Shown: positions 25,993 through 36,283, counted from the first letter of the stretch. The stretch: DNA of 64,000 nucleotides from Acetobacter aceti NBRC 14818 (GCF_000193495.2 NZ_AP023410.1:620001-684000); one strand, 5' to 3'. A program made the numbers and translations. Notes: generated by a model not told the origin, from the letters alone.

Positions 25993-26958
25993 TCAAAAAC
26001 GCTTCGACGACGTAACCACTGAGGCTCGCGCGATTTCGTTGGCGCGCTTGGCGGCCAGTTTACGCTCCTTGCGCTCTCTCATGGCCATCCGCTCGTAACG
26101 GATACGCTGACGGATCCAGTTCAGAACGCCCGAGAACATCAGCACCATAATGCCGACAAAGGTCCAGCCATCCAGCGGCTCCTTAAAGACGATGTAACTG
26201 AGCACGACACCCCAGACCATCTGGCTGTATTGCGGCAGAGCCACACGGTTTGCAGGGGCTTTCGCCGTCGCCATCATCATCAGCAACTGACCAAGCGCCG
26301 CCAGAAAACCGTAGCCAAACAGGAAGATCCAGTCTTTGACAGACGCAGGCCATGTCGCATGCACGCCCATCAGGATGCCGTTTCCAACAATAGGCCCGAT
26401 GAGGCTGGAACCGAACAGGGACAGACGGGTCTTTTCACGGTCGGCAAGACGGTAGGCGATCACGCTGCCTGCATTCGCAAACGCTGCCAGCAGGGCGCAC
26501 AGATGTCCGAAATGCAGGGCACGGAAGCCGGGACGCAGCACGATCAGCACCCCGACAAAGCCCAGAATGACCGCAAGCCAGGCCCAGAACGTAACCTTTT
26601 CCTTCAGGAAAACGACCGAGATCACTGTCACGAACAGCGGCATCAGGAACATCAGCGAGAGAGCTTCCGGCATAGGCAGAAGCATGAAAGCTTCCACGCT
26701 GGCCGCTGTCGCGACGAACACACAGATCGCTCTGAGGAACCACATTCTCCACAGCTGAGGACGTACGATATCGAGATAGGATTCCCCCTTCTGCCGGATG
26801 AACGGCAGAATCAGGAAACCAAAAATACCGCCAGAAAAGGCGACTTCAAACGGATCCAGAGAGCCTGCCAGCAGTTTGGAGAACGCGTCGCTGATGGAGA
26901 ACGCCGCATAAGCTCCAAAGGCGAGCGTCATTCCGGTGAAGAGGTCTCTCGGAGTCAT
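25993..26958 (-). CDS. EamA/DMT-family transporter
   Basis: A 321-residue inner-membrane protein with about ten membrane segments in two EamA repeats, for example AICVFVATAASVEAFMLLP with MPEALSLMFLMPLFVTVISV in the first and VALPQYSQMVWGVVLSYIVF in the second. The C terminus is very basic (ERMAMRERKERKLAAKRANE). The family exports or imports metabolites or amino acids; the substrate is unknown. I chose the ATG at 26958 where the first membrane segment begins; an upstream start at 27054 would add 32 residues. Confidence 0.85.
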   Translation of the reverse strand: MTPRDLFTGMTLAFGAYAAFSISDAFSKLLAGSLDPFEVAFSGGIFGFLILPFIRQKGESYLDIVRPQLWRMWFLRAICVFVATAASVEAFMLLPMPEALSLMFLMPLFVTVISVVFLKEKVTFWAWLAVILGFVGVLIVLRPGFRALHFGHLCALLAAFANAGSVIAYRLADREKTRLSLFGSSLIGPIVGNGILMGVHATWPASVKDWIFLFGYGFLAALGQLLMMMATAKAPANRVALPQYSQMVWGVVLSYIVFKEPLDGWTFVGIMVLMFSGVLNWIRQRIRYERMAMRERKERKLAAKRANEIARASVVTSSKRF

Positions 26959-27304
26959 GGAAGTTCGTACGCCGTATGCTGGAGAAATGAGAAAAACTGT
27001 CGGGCAGGCCTGAAACAGGGAGCCGCGTATAATCGTCGCGCCATATAACGTCACGCACTATTATGAGGCAGACACAAAAAAAATTTACACCCTGTTTTTC
27101 TGCACTACGAAATACGCAGGTCTCCGCAAGAAATAGCCATCAGCCATTTCAAATAACGTTAACTCTAAAATTTTATATTGCTTATATGAAAACTGAATAG
27201 AGCATCAGTCCAACATACACTCGTGTGTCAGAAACACTTCACAATAAGATATATATTATATACGATTTTTATCGGGAAGCATGACCACTCCCCGATAATC
27301 GGCC
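26959..27304. other. AT-rich intergenic region, 346 bp
   Basis: It lies between the EamA gene start and the glmS stop and must hold the EamA promoter. There is no gene or RNA that I can recognise. An inverted repeat TTATCGGG/CCCGATAA (27269-27276 and 27291-27298, 14-base loop) sits just after the glmS stop and may end that transcript, although the minus strand has A rather than T after it. Confidence 0.5.
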
Positions 27305-29131
27305 TTATTCGACCGTAACAGACTTCGCCAGATTGCGTGGCTGATCCACATCCGTGCCTTTGAGCAGGGCCGTTTCATAGGCCAGCATCTGCACGCCGAT
27401 CGTCTGGATGATGGGCGTAACAAACGGATGCACCTTGGGCAGCGCGATCGTCTGTTCGGCGATGGCGGACAAACGGTCTGCCCCGGCCTCATCAGTAAAG
27501 GCCAGTAGACGACCGCCACGAGCCTTTGCTTCCTGCAGATTGGACAGGGTTTTGTCGAACAGAACGCCGGACGGCACAGTCGCGACGATGGGAACCGTGC
27601 GGTCAATCAGGGAAATCGGTCCGTGCTTCATCTCGCCAGCGGCATAGGCTTCGGCATGGATGTAGGAGATCTCCTTGAGTTTCAGCGCACCTTCCATCGC
27701 GACCGGATAGGCGCTGCCTCGGCCGAGATAGAGCACGTCCCTAGCCTCGGCCACCACGGACGCCATCTTGCGAATGGCGTCATCATGCGTGAACACCTCA
27801 GCAGCGCGGCTGGGCAGATCAAGCAGGGCGGACACCAGCTCTTCCTCGCCCGTCTCGTCCAGCTCCCCACGTGCGCGGGCAATCGCGATGGTCAGACAGG
27901 CCAATACGGTCAACTGCGCTGTGAACGCCTTGGTCGAAGCCACGGAGATTTCCGGCCCCGCGACCGTGCCAAGCACCACATCACTCTCACGCGCCATGCT
28001 GCTATGTTCGGCATTCAGAACGGAGAGGATCGGCAAACCGGCATTTTTCAGCCCACGCATTGCAGCCAGAGTGTCCGCCGTCTCACCCGACTGGGAGATC
28101 AGAATACCGAGCGAACCCGGCGTCAAAGGCGGATTGCGGTAGCGCATCTCGCTGGCGACATCGATGTCCACCGGGAGGCGAGCGATTTCTTCCAGCCAGT
28201 AACGCCCGACAACACCCGCGAAAAACGCCGAACCACAGGCCGTGATGACAGCGCGAGGCAAGCTGGCGAGGTCGAACGGCATCTCCGGCAGCACCACCTT
28301 CCGGGTCGCCGGGTCGATCATGCGCTGAAGCGTCTGCCCGATCACCAGCGGGTGCTCGTGCAGTTCCTTTTCCATGTAGTGACGGTAGCCGTCCTTGCCG
28401 ACCGCACCGGCAATGAGAGCCGTCGTCTGAATGGTCCGTTCGACACGCTCGCCGGAGTGATCGAAGAACTCGGCCCCTTCCCGGCTGAGGACAACGCAGT
28501 CACCATCATCAAGATAGGCGATACGACGTGTCAGAGGCGCCAGCGCGAGACTATCGGAACCGAGGAACATCTCCCCCTCGCCAAAGCCTACGGCAAGCGG
28601 TGCGCCGTGACGCGCGCCGATCATCAGCCCTTCGTGCTCGGCGAAAATCATCGCGACGGCATAAGCGCCTTCCAGACGGCGAAGCGCGGAAAAAGCGGCC
28701 TCACGCGGTGACTGGCCAGCCCCGAGATAATGATCGACCAGCTTGGCGATCGTCTCGCTGTCCGTTTCGGTCTCGAAACTCTGGCCTTCGGCCTCAAGCT
28801 CCGTCCGCAGGGTCTCGAAATTCTCGATGATGCCGTTATGGACGATGGCCACACGGGCCGTGCCATGCGGATGCGCGTTGTTCTCGGTCGGCGCGCCGTG
28901 CGTGGCCCAGCGGGTATGACCGATGGCGGTCTTGCCGTGCAGCGGAGCCTGCTCCAGCACCTTGCCGAGATTGTCCAGCTTGCCCGCGGCACGACGGCGC
29001 TCGATATGACCGTCCGCGTTCAGTGTGGCGATGCCAGCCGAGTCATAGCCTCGATATTCCAGCCGCCGCAGACCTTCAAAGACGATCGGCGTTGCCTGTC
29101 TGTGTCCTACGACGCCACAGATACCGCACAT
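27305..29131 (-). CDS. glmS: Glucosamine-6-phosphate synthase
   Basis: A 608-residue enzyme that makes glucosamine-6-phosphate from fructose-6-phosphate and glutamine, the first step towards UDP-GlcNAc for peptidoglycan and LPS. It starts with the nucleophile Cys2 (MCGICGVVGH) and has LEYRGYDSAG, a glutaminase domain (to about 240) and two SIS sugar-isomerase domains (SQSGETADTLAAMRGLKNAG; LGRGSAYPVAMEGALKLKEI). I chose the ATG at 29131 because Cys must follow the initiator; the frame upstream is not real. The start overlaps the glmU stop by one base (TGATG). Confidence 0.97.
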   Translation of the reverse strand: MCGICGVVGHRQATPIVFEGLRRLEYRGYDSAGIATLNADGHIERRRAAGKLDNLGKVLEQAPLHGKTAIGHTRWATHGAPTENNAHPHGTARVAIVHNGIIENFETLRTELEAEGQSFETETDSETIAKLVDHYLGAGQSPREAAFSALRRLEGAYAVAMIFAEHEGLMIGARHGAPLAVGFGEGEMFLGSDSLALAPLTRRIAYLDDGDCVVLSREGAEFFDHSGERVERTIQTTALIAGAVGKDGYRHYMEKELHEHPLVIGQTLQRMIDPATRKVVLPEMPFDLASLPRAVITACGSAFFAGVVGRYWLEEIARLPVDIDVASEMRYRNPPLTPGSLGILISQSGETADTLAAMRGLKNAGLPILSVLNAEHSSMARESDVVLGTVAGPEISVASTKAFTAQLTVLACLTIAIARARGELDETGEEELVSALLDLPSRAAEVFTHDDAIRKMASVVAEARDVLYLGRGSAYPVAMEGALKLKEISYIHAEAYAAGEMKHGPISLIDRTVPIVATVPSGVLFDKTLSNLQEAKARGGRLLAFTDEAGADRLSAIAEQTIALPKVHPFVTPIIQTIGVQMLAYETALLKGTDVDQPRNLAKSVTVE

Positions 29132-30486
29132 CAGCCCTGTTCCTTCTTTGCCCGGAGCGCTGCACGGAAGCGTGCGGCCCATCCAGTTTTATTTGTCTGC
29201 ACCCCACGCGCAACCGCCATTGCGTCCGGCTCCACATCACTTGTGATGACACTTCCCGCCGCCACCAGCGCACCGTCGCCAATCGTCACCGGTGCGACGA
29301 GGATGGAATCGGAGCCGATAAAGGCGTTCGCACCGATGGTCGTGCGGTGCTTGAACACGCCATCATAATTGCAGGTGATCGTCCCGGCTCCGATATTGGT
29401 GGCCGCACCGATGCTCGCATCGCCGAGATAGGTGAGATGATTGGCCTTCGCGCCGTTACCCATGGTGGTGGCCTTGAGTTCAACGAAGTTACCGACGTGG
29501 CACCCCTCACCCAGCGTCGTGCCGGGTCGCAGTCGCGCATAAGGGCCGACCAGCGATTTCGGCCCGACTTCGCACTGCTCCAGATGGCTGAACGCCTTGA
29601 TCTCTGCACCGGAACGCACCGTCACACCTCGTCCGAAAACCACGTTCGGCTGAACGACGACGTCCGGCTCCAGCACCGTATCAAACGAGAAGAATACGGT
29701 CTCCGGCGCGGTCAGGGTTACGCCACGCTCCATCGCCTCACGACGCAGACGGCGCTGGACCGTGGCCTCGGCGTCCGCCAGTTCGACGCGGGAGTTTACG
29801 CCTAGCAGTTCGCTTTCCGGCGCTTCGACGGCACGGATGATACCACCCTCTTCCCGCACGATGCCGACCACATCGGTCAGGTAGTATTCGCCTTTGCTGT
29901 TCGCATTGCCGACCTTGTGCAGCCACTCACGGAAACGGGTGGCATCGGCGCAGAAGACACCGGCATTGCACAGATCAACGGCACGTTCGGCCTCTGAGGC
30001 ATCAGCCCATTCGACGATTTTTTCGACCGTGCCATCATTATTAAGGATCACACGACCGTAGCGACCCGGATTGACCGGGCGCATGGCCAGCAGAGCGAGG
30101 TCTGTCCGTTCGGTTTTACTCCGACGCGTGTCGAGCATGCGCTGGAGCGTCTCGGGCGTGATGAGCGGATTGTCGGCGTAGAGAACCGCCACATCACCAT
30201 CACCAAACAGATCTTCTGCCTGAAGCGCTGCATGAGCCGTGCCAAGACGGTCATGCTGGATCACCGTCGCATGAGGCGCGGCACAACGGGCAAGATCATC
30301 CATATCAGGACCGATAACGACAACGACGCTGTCAAACACCTTGGCCGCGCTGGCGATCAGGTGGCTCAGCATGGGTTGCCCCGCCAGCGGCTGAAGCGCC
30401 TTTGGCAGTGATGAGCGCATCCGCGTGCCGAGACCGGCTGCGAGGAGAACGGCTGTGGAAGAACGGTTTACGGACGATTTTGTCAT
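29131..30486 (-). CDS. glmU: Bifunctional GlcNAc-1-P uridylyltransferase/GlcN-1-P acetyltransferase
   Basis: A 451-residue two-domain enzyme. The N terminus has the nucleotidyltransferase loop LAAGLGTRMRSSLPKALQPL and the DNPL metal region (LYADNPLITP); the C terminus is a left-handed beta helix of hexapeptide repeats (GAKANHLTYLGDASIGAATN, GAGTITCNYDG). It acetylates glucosamine-1-phosphate and then makes UDP-GlcNAc. I chose the ATG at 30486. It is the first gene of glmU-glmS, joined by a one-base overlap, so the two dedicated steps are made together. Confidence 0.97.
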   Translation of the reverse strand: MTKSSVNRSSTAVLLAAGLGTRMRSSLPKALQPLAGQPMLSHLIASAAKVFDSVVVVIGPDMDDLARCAAPHATVIQHDRLGTAHAALQAEDLFGDGDVAVLYADNPLITPETLQRMLDTRRSKTERTDLALLAMRPVNPGRYGRVILNNDGTVEKIVEWADASEAERAVDLCNAGVFCADATRFREWLHKVGNANSKGEYYLTDVVGIVREEGGIIRAVEAPESELLGVNSRVELADAEATVQRRLRREAMERGVTLTAPETVFFSFDTVLEPDVVVQPNVVFGRGVTVRSGAEIKAFSHLEQCEVGPKSLVGPYARLRPGTTLGEGCHVGNFVELKATTMGNGAKANHLTYLGDASIGAATNIGAGTITCNYDGVFKHRTTIGANAFIGSDSILVAPVTIGDGALVAAGSVITSDVEPDAMAVARGVQTNKTGWAARFRAALRAKKEQG

Positions 30487-30600
30487 AGCTTTCTGGCGGT
30501 AAGCCACTGTCGGGAGACTGTCAAACCCGTGAGGTATGTTTCTGTTTCACTTCGCGTTACTCTCATTTTCCGAACACGGTGAAGAAGAAAGCAGCATTTC

Positions 30601-31260
30601 ATGCGACTGATGGTTTTTGACCTCGACGGCACGCTTGTAGATTCACTGCATGATCTCTCGGACTGCGTGGGGCTGTTACTAGCTGAATATGGTCTCCCTG
30701 CCCCATCGCAGGACGCCGTTCGGAGCATGATTGGCGACGGCGTGGGCAAGCTGGTCGAGCGGGCGCTCGATCACGCGAACGCAAAGGACATTGACCGACA
30801 GACCGCGATTCACCGCTTCATGGAAATTTACGGGCCGCGTGTGACGGAACGATCCCGCCTGTTTCCCGGCACGAAAGAAACGCTAAATCGCCTCGCAGAA
30901 AACAGCTGGACGCTGGCGGTCTGCACCAACAAGCCTGTTGCAGCAGCGAACAATATTCTACGGACATTTGGTATTCTGGATCTGTTCGCCGCTGTCGGTG
31001 GCGGAGATTCCTTCCCTGTCCGCAAACCCGACCCCGCGCATCTTCTGGGCACCATCGCTCTCGCCAAAGGCACGGTCGCCCGCTCAATTATGGTTGGCGA
31101 TCATGCCAATGACATTCTGGCGGCGCGTAGAGCGGGCGCGAAATCGATCTTTGCCCGTTGGGGATATGGCCTCCCCGCCTATGCCGATGGCGCAACGGCT
31201 GAAACGGACCGGATTTCAGACATACCGGTCATCGCCGATACACTCCTGAAAGATTCCTGA
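30601..31260 (+). CDS. gph: Phosphoglycolate phosphatase
   Basis: A 219-residue HAD phosphatase: motif I MVFDLDGTLVDSL, motif II VCTNKPVAAA, Lys in VRKPDP, motif IV IMVGDHANDILAARRAGAKS. The wording fits Gph, which removes the phosphate from 2-phosphoglycolate formed during DNA repair or photorespiratory-type chemistry. It diverges from glmU across a 114-bp control region. Other HAD substrates cannot be excluded. Confidence 0.88.
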   Translation: MRLMVFDLDGTLVDSLHDLSDCVGLLLAEYGLPAPSQDAVRSMIGDGVGKLVERALDHANAKDIDRQTAIHRFMEIYGPRVTERSRLFPGTKETLNRLAENSWTLAVCTNKPVAAANNILRTFGILDLFAAVGGGDSFPVRKPDPAHLLGTIALAKGTVARSIMVGDHANDILAARRAGAKSIFARWGYGLPAYADGATAETDRISDIPVIADTLLKDS

Positions 31261-31283
31261 AGTCATCACCTCCGGCGATCATG

Positions 31284-32543
31284 TCAGGCCGAAGTCTGGC
31301 GACCATGCAGGCGTGCGTTCAGCAGGATAAGGGTAAGAACCACAAGAGATGCGCCGCCGACCGTCAGCATTAGCACTGGAGCCAGACCTTTTCCGAACAG
31401 GGACGCCATCCTGGTCTGGAGCAGTGCGTTGCTGGCGGCGATCAGGTTACCGCACTGATAGGCCAGACCGGGGAATGTCGCGCGGACGGATACGGGCGAA
31501 AGTTCGCTGAGATAGGCTGGCACCACGCCCCACGCGCCCTGCACGCAGAACTGTACGCACACGGCTCCTGCCGCCAGCCAGACAACGGAATGGGAAAGCG
31601 CCCAGATCGGCAGAAACGGCAATGTCAGCAGGGCCGCCAGCGCAATGCTGTATTGGCGACCAATCTTTTGGGACAGCATCCCGAAAAACAGCCCGCCAAC
31701 AATGGCGGCAATATTATACAGCACGACAACGAGCGTGATGGTGGGATGCGAAAGACCGCGTTCCAGCCCCAGAAATATCTTCGGATACAGGTCCTGCGAC
31801 CCATGACTCATAAAGTTGAATGCGGTCATCAGAGCCACGGCGAACAGGCACAGGCCCACATTATCCCGTATCACCGGCCAGAGTGCGGGCGCACGGGTGG
31901 AGGTCTGTTTCTGTCTGGTTCGCAGCCATTCAGGACTTTCGGGCACGCGGAGCCAGATATAGACCGCAGCGACCAGCGCGCTGCCCCCCAGAACGAACAG
32001 TCCGCGCCAGCCCATGACGGGTAGCATCAGAAAAACAAGAGACGCGAGCAGGTAGCCCGCAGGATAACCGGCCTGAAGAATTCCCGACGCAGCCCCCCGC
32101 CATGACGGCGGAACGCTTTCCATGATCAGGGACGTTCCCACGCCCCATTCTCCGCCCAGCGCAATACCGAACAGGGCGCGCAAAATCAGGAAAACCGTCA
32201 GATTGGGGGAAAAGGCAGAAAGCACTTCGATCAGGGAATAGACAGTGATGGTCGTGATCATCACCGGCTTGCGGCCATACCGGTCAGCCGCCCGTCCACA
32301 CACAAACGCGCCGACAGGACGTGTCAGCAGAGTCAGTGTCGGCGCGAGCAGGACACTTTCCAGCGGAACATGAAAACTTCTTGCAACATCATCAAGTGTA
32401 AAGAGGACAATAAAGAAATCACAGGCATCGAGCAGCCACGCGAGGAGGGAGGCAATGACGACATGACGTGCGGTTGTCAGGTCGTATTCATATCCCCCCT
32501 CCCTTATGGAGCCTGAGGAAGGAGCCATCGCCTGTCCGGTCAT
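31284..32543 (-). CDS. MFS transporter, probably carboxylate:H+ symporter type
   Basis: A 419-residue major-facilitator protein with 12 predicted membrane segments. It has the MFS loop GRAADRYGRKPVMI between helices 2 and 3, ALGGEWGVGTSLIMESVPPS, and YLSELSPVSVRATFPGLAYQ near the second half. The early DACDFFIVLFTLDDVARSF resembles the SHS/lactate and sialate transporter group, so a monocarboxylate such as lactate is a reasonable guess. GGAG stands before the start. It is convergent with gph and separated from the porin gene upstream by only about 70 bp, so the two may be cotranscribed. Confidence 0.85.
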   Translation of the reverse strand: MTGQAMAPSSGSIREGGYEYDLTTARHVVIASLLAWLLDACDFFIVLFTLDDVARSFHVPLESVLLAPTLTLLTRPVGAFVCGRAADRYGRKPVMITTITVYSLIEVLSAFSPNLTVFLILRALFGIALGGEWGVGTSLIMESVPPSWRGAASGILQAGYPAGYLLASLVFLMLPVMGWRGLFVLGGSALVAAVYIWLRVPESPEWLRTRQKQTSTRAPALWPVIRDNVGLCLFAVALMTAFNFMSHGSQDLYPKIFLGLERGLSHPTITLVVVLYNIAAIVGGLFFGMLSQKIGRQYSIALAALLTLPFLPIWALSHSVVWLAAGAVCVQFCVQGAWGVVPAYLSELSPVSVRATFPGLAYQCGNLIAASNALLQTRMASLFGKGLAPVLMLTVGGASLVVLTLILLNARLHGRQTSA

Positions 32544-32611
32544 GTACGTTCTCCGGCGGGTTCCGCCAGAAACCCCACTCTTTTCTGTTTTATCCGGATC
32601 AGGTCGACGAC

Positions 32612-34309
32612 CTAGAACGCAGCCTGCACCCGCCCGGCAAGAGCATTGCCACTCCGACCGAGGATATTGAAGGTCTGGCTGTTACGGCTGACAGAGAAGT
32701 GAGAATAATCCAGCGTAAGACGGAAATGCTGGCTCAGATACCAGTTTACGGCGCTCTCCCATGTCGTGGAGCGGCCGCCTCGAAATCCCGTCAGTGCATC
32801 AGGGTGGTCGTTGAGATTGGTTTCGTCCCATCGGGCAGACAGTTCCATCGCTCCCCAGTGATTCTGGAACGGATCAAAATCTTCGGTGATACCGGGCGGC
32901 AGAAAAGAGGCTCTCTTGACGTCGAAGGCGCGGGCGTGGCCGAACAGGGTATAACTTACCGTGACATACCATCCGTCGAACCCAAGAGAGGGCTGAGCAA
33001 GACCCGCGAGTTGCGACCGGTTGACGCCGATATGGAAATACTCGCTTTTCACCAGCAGCCTTTTCCACCGCACGCCCAGTTCCGGACCGACTGACCAAAC
33101 AGAACTGGTGTTCGGGATGCTGGCGGTCAGCAGGTGGTCCTGAGACAGCGGCACGTTGCCGGTGGGCGGCGACATCTTGAATACCCTCCCCGCCGCGCTC
33201 TCGTTCCTCTTGAAGCTGTCAGACGTGCCGACCCCGACCATAACGTCCATATCCCGGCTGACATAGGGGCGACCGACAGCGCGGGCGACCGCGCCCGTCT
33301 GGCTGTCGCTGATAGTGGCGTCAGTGCTCCTGTCGCCGAACTGCTGCCCGGTGAACCACGCGCTCACGAACCACTGTTTCTCATAATGCAGTCCCCCGAC
33401 ACTGAACCGCCAGGCATTGGCCGCGATATTACGCACGATGTCGATGACCGACGGGCGTTCCAGCAGTGTCAGCCCCCCTGAACGCTCGGCGCTTTCCTCG
33501 GATTCACGTGGTTCGTAGTATCCCACGGTCAGTTCCGTGTTGCGCAGACCGGCGTAATTGAGGTTGGCCTCGTATATTCCAATCTTGCCGTCCGCCACGC
33601 CCGAGCCAAAATCCGGGGTCACGTTCGCCACCCAGTCCTTGTAGCGAAAGGTGAGGAAGAGACGCATCCGTCGCGCATTCTCCGTAAAACCGGGAAAACG
33701 CCCTTTTGGTTCTCCTCCCCGAGGCGCCATCCCGAGATAGCCACCAAAATCCTCCTGAAACCCCAGACCGGCCGAGAAGGCGTACCGGCCATCTTGCGTC
33801 GCAATGGTCGGACGTCCGTTGGGAAAGCCTACTCTCATCCCTCCGACCTGAACGACCTCGGACCGTGCGGTCGCCGCCTTGAAGTCCTTCCATGACGACA
33901 CAATCCCCGAATCGGGAGGCGTTCTCCTGATGTCGGGCGGCCCGGCGAAGACGGGTGCTTCCCTTGCCCCAGCGAAACGTATCCCCGGCTCAGGAACACC
34001 GTTCCAGTCATACGCACGAGATGCGGAAGAAACGCCATGTCTCACGGAAACAGCAGGATGCGTGCCGGTGATGACGCGACGCATCTTCCTCAGCTCCGCA
34101 CGCATTTCGGCGACTTCCCGACGCAGCGCAATGATATCCGGGTCGGTAGTTTCCGCCTGTGCCTGAGACGAGAACAGAAAGGCTCCACTCCACAGGATCG
34201 GACATGTGGCCGTCAGGATATCAGTGAGAAAGGTAGTCGCTCCCCTACGTCTTGCGAGAGGATTTCCAGGGACATTCCGCCCATCCTGAACTTTTATTTT
34301 CGCTGACAT
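32612..34309 (-). CDS. OprP/OprO-like outer-membrane porin
   Basis: About 565 residues. A long signal sequence (ILTATCPILWSGAFLFSSQA then QA) is followed by a short coiled coil (DIIALRREVAEMRAELRKM) that usually precedes the barrel in phosphate-selective porins O and P, and then alternating beta strands ending in a C-terminal Phe (VQAAF), the outer-membrane sorting signal. Barrel-typical pieces include FLTFRYKDWVANVTPDFGSG and LNYAGLRNTELTVGYYEPRE. It lets anions or phosphate cross the outer membrane. The start is uncertain: ATG at 34309 or GTG at 34330. It lies upstream of the MFS gene on the same strand. Confidence 0.86.
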   Translation of the reverse strand: MSAKIKVQDGRNVPGNPLARRRGATTFLTDILTATCPILWSGAFLFSSQAQAETTDPDIIALRREVAEMRAELRKMRRVITGTHPAVSVRHGVSSASRAYDWNGVPEPGIRFAGAREAPVFAGPPDIRRTPPDSGIVSSWKDFKAATARSEVVQVGGMRVGFPNGRPTIATQDGRYAFSAGLGFQEDFGGYLGMAPRGGEPKGRFPGFTENARRMRLFLTFRYKDWVANVTPDFGSGVADGKIGIYEANLNYAGLRNTELTVGYYEPRESEESAERSGGLTLLERPSVIDIVRNIAANAWRFSVGGLHYEKQWFVSAWFTGQQFGDRSTDATISDSQTGAVARAVGRPYVSRDMDVMVGVGTSDSFKRNESAAGRVFKMSPPTGNVPLSQDHLLTASIPNTSSVWSVGPELGVRWKRLLVKSEYFHIGVNRSQLAGLAQPSLGFDGWYVTVSYTLFGHARAFDVKRASFLPPGITEDFDPFQNHWGAMELSARWDETNLNDHPDALTGFRGGRSTTWESAVNWYLSQHFRLTLDYSHFSVSRNSQTFNILGRSGNALAGRVQAAF

Positions 34310-34576
34310 TGCCTCATGACCAGAAACCACTGCCAGACGATGATAACGAACTGAAACGAATTACATGGCAGTCAACAGAGAGTCTTTCACACTTCTCCTC
34401 AATTGAGGCAATATAGTCACCGTTTTTTGAGCAATATCCCGGCACCACCCTCATCCTGAAACTGAATTGAAAAAGTTGTTCAATATAAAAAGAAATTAGC
34501 AAAATATTATCGAACACATTAAACGATCTGCAACATCCTGAGAGTAATCTGGTCCGAACAGATCAAGGTCGGATGA

Positions 34577-35368
34577 GTGCACGCTTCCCATACTTCCCCT
34601 CACGTTTTCATCGCCACTCCCTGCTTCGGCGGACTGGTCACGCAGACCTACATGCAGTCCATCATCGGCTGCATGGCCATGGCGCAGCATCATGGGATCG
34701 AGCTGACCCTTTCGCTCGTGGGAAATGATGCGCTGATCACACGTTCGCGCAATACGTTGCTGCATCAGTTCTTCACCCAGAGCGACGCGTCGCACATTCT
34801 TTTTGTGGATAGTGATATCGGTTTCGCGCCGGATGCCGTGCCGCGTCTTGTCGCTGCCGGAAAGGATCTCGTCGCCGGGCTGTATCCCCTCAAGGATCGC
34901 TACTGGGATTCGTTCACGAATGTCCTCACCAAAAGAGGCGAGCCAACGGAAACGGCATCCCTGCGCTATGTCGGTGAAAGCGCCTCGCTTCATGAAAAGC
35001 ACCCCGACGACGGCACGGATGCGGGGCTTGTCAAGGCGGGTTACGCTGGAACAGGCTTCATGCTGATTTCCCGACAGGTCGTGCAGCGTATGATCGAAGC
35101 CTATCCGAAAACACGTTACAAGCGGATCGACGCACCGGTTGGACAAGACAATTCAGCCGCCGTTGAGACAGACGCCTATGCCCTCTTTGATTGCATGATC
35201 GATCCTGAAACCGGCACCTATCTCAGCGAGGACTTCACCTTCTGCAAACGCTGGCGTGATCTTGGTGGGGAAGTCTGGCTCGATACCGGACTGAAACTTT
35301 CCCACACCGGCGCATCAACCTTCACGGGTGATCCTTCGCTGCGTCTGGGCATTGTCAAAGGCAAATAA
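34577..35368 (+). CDS. GT-A-type glycosyltransferase-like protein
   Basis: A 263-residue protein with a nucleotide-sugar transferase fold: VFIATPCFGGLVTQTYMQSI at the start, then HILFVDSDIGFAPDAVPRLV with the DxD metal motif, and EDFTFCKRWRDLGGEVWLDT at the end. No membrane segment is seen, so it is cytoplasmic. Donor and acceptor are unknown. The gene starts with GTG at 34577 with a weak GGATGA before it. It stands alone between the porin and the YmdB-like gene; no polysaccharide cluster is nearby. Confidence 0.75.
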   Translation: MHASHTSPHVFIATPCFGGLVTQTYMQSIIGCMAMAQHHGIELTLSLVGNDALITRSRNTLLHQFFTQSDASHILFVDSDIGFAPDAVPRLVAAGKDLVAGLYPLKDRYWDSFTNVLTKRGEPTETASLRYVGESASLHEKHPDDGTDAGLVKAGYAGTGFMLISRQVVQRMIEAYPKTRYKRIDAPVGQDNSAAVETDAYALFDCMIDPETGTYLSEDFTFCKRWRDLGGEVWLDTGLKLSHTGASTFTGDPSLRLGIVKGK

Positions 35369-35394
35369 GAAATCCGAAACGGGAGCAGACCGAA

Positions 35395-36210
35395 TTAGAA
35401 ATCCGGCATTGCTCCCGACAGCATACCGCCCTGCCTCAAGGGGGCTACTCTGCGAGCAAGACCGGTCACATCATCCGTCTCGACCATCAGACCGCAGACC
35501 GTAGCCTCTCCTTCCGCTGGTTGCAGGCGCTCCCCCGGCATCTTGCGGACAAAGCGCGCAACAGCAGCCTCTTTCTGCATGCCGATGACACTGTCATAAT
35601 CGCCGCACATCCCCGCATCGCTCTGAAACGCTGTTCCTGCCGTGAGAATACGGTGGTCAGCGGTCGGGGTATGCGTGTGAGTGCCCACCACCAGCGAGAC
35701 CTTGCCGTCCAGCACATGGCCGAGCGCCCATTTCTCACTGCTGGCTTCCGCATGCACGTCAACCACGGCCGCCTGTACCGTGACACCAAGGCGATGCCTG
35801 GCAAGCAGTTCCAGCGTCAGACGAAACGGATCATCAAGCGGGTCCATGAACAGGCGCCCCATGACATTGACCACAAGCGCCTTACGTCCATCAGCAAGCG
35901 TGACCACCGTGCTGCCCTGCCCCGGCGTGCCGGGAGGAAAGTTCAGCGGCCTTACAACCGCAGGCATCCCGTCAATTTCCCCGATAAGATCACGACGGTC
36001 CCATGCGTGATTGCCAAGCGTGATGACATCGACACCACATCCCATCAGATCGCGTGCAATTCCGGGGGAAAGTCCAAAACCGTGACTGGCATTTTCAGCA
36101 TTGACGATTACCAGATCGAGAGACAACTGACGACGCAGTTCCGGCAGGCGTGTCGTCACACCATCGCGGCCGCTCCGCCCGACAATATCCCCCAGAAACA
36201 GAATTCTCAC
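35395..36210 (-). CDS. ymdB: YmdB-family metallophosphoesterase
   Basis: About 271 residues. The metal-binding motifs of the YmdB family are all present: LGDIVGRSG, NAENASHGFG, LGNHAWDRRDL, and VGTHTHTPTADH near the end. Proteins of this family hydrolyse 2',3'-cyclic nucleotides in vitro and influence RNA levels in Bacillus; the role in Alphaproteobacteria is not settled. I chose the GTG at 36210, which starts directly at RILFLGD as the family does; an ATG at 36243 is possible. It follows the cyclo-ligase gene with a gap of about 70 bp. Confidence 0.88.
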   Translation of the reverse strand: MRILFLGDIVGRSGRDGVTTRLPELRRQLSLDLVIVNAENASHGFGLSPGIARDLMGCGVDVITLGNHAWDRRDLIGEIDGMPAVVRPLNFPPGTPGQGSTVVTLADGRKALVVNVMGRLFMDPLDDPFRLTLELLARHRLGVTVQAAVVDVHAEASSEKWALGHVLDGKVSLVVGTHTHTPTADHRILTAGTAFQSDAGMCGDYDSVIGMQKEAAVARFVRKMPGERLQPAEGEATVCGLMVETDDVTGLARRVAPLRQGGMLSGAMPDF

Positions 36211-36283
36211 GACATGACTCTCACAATGATCTCCGGCTTCCATAAACGCTGATGGACGGGAATGTAATAACGCGGCAACCTGC

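Noticed and set aside
27623..28711. Plus-strand open frame of 362 codons
   Set aside because: Fully antisense to glmS, a universally conserved gene.
29132..29140. glmS ribozyme
   Set aside because: glmS starts inside the glmU stop codon; there is no leader, and the ribozyme is typical of Gram-positive bacteria.
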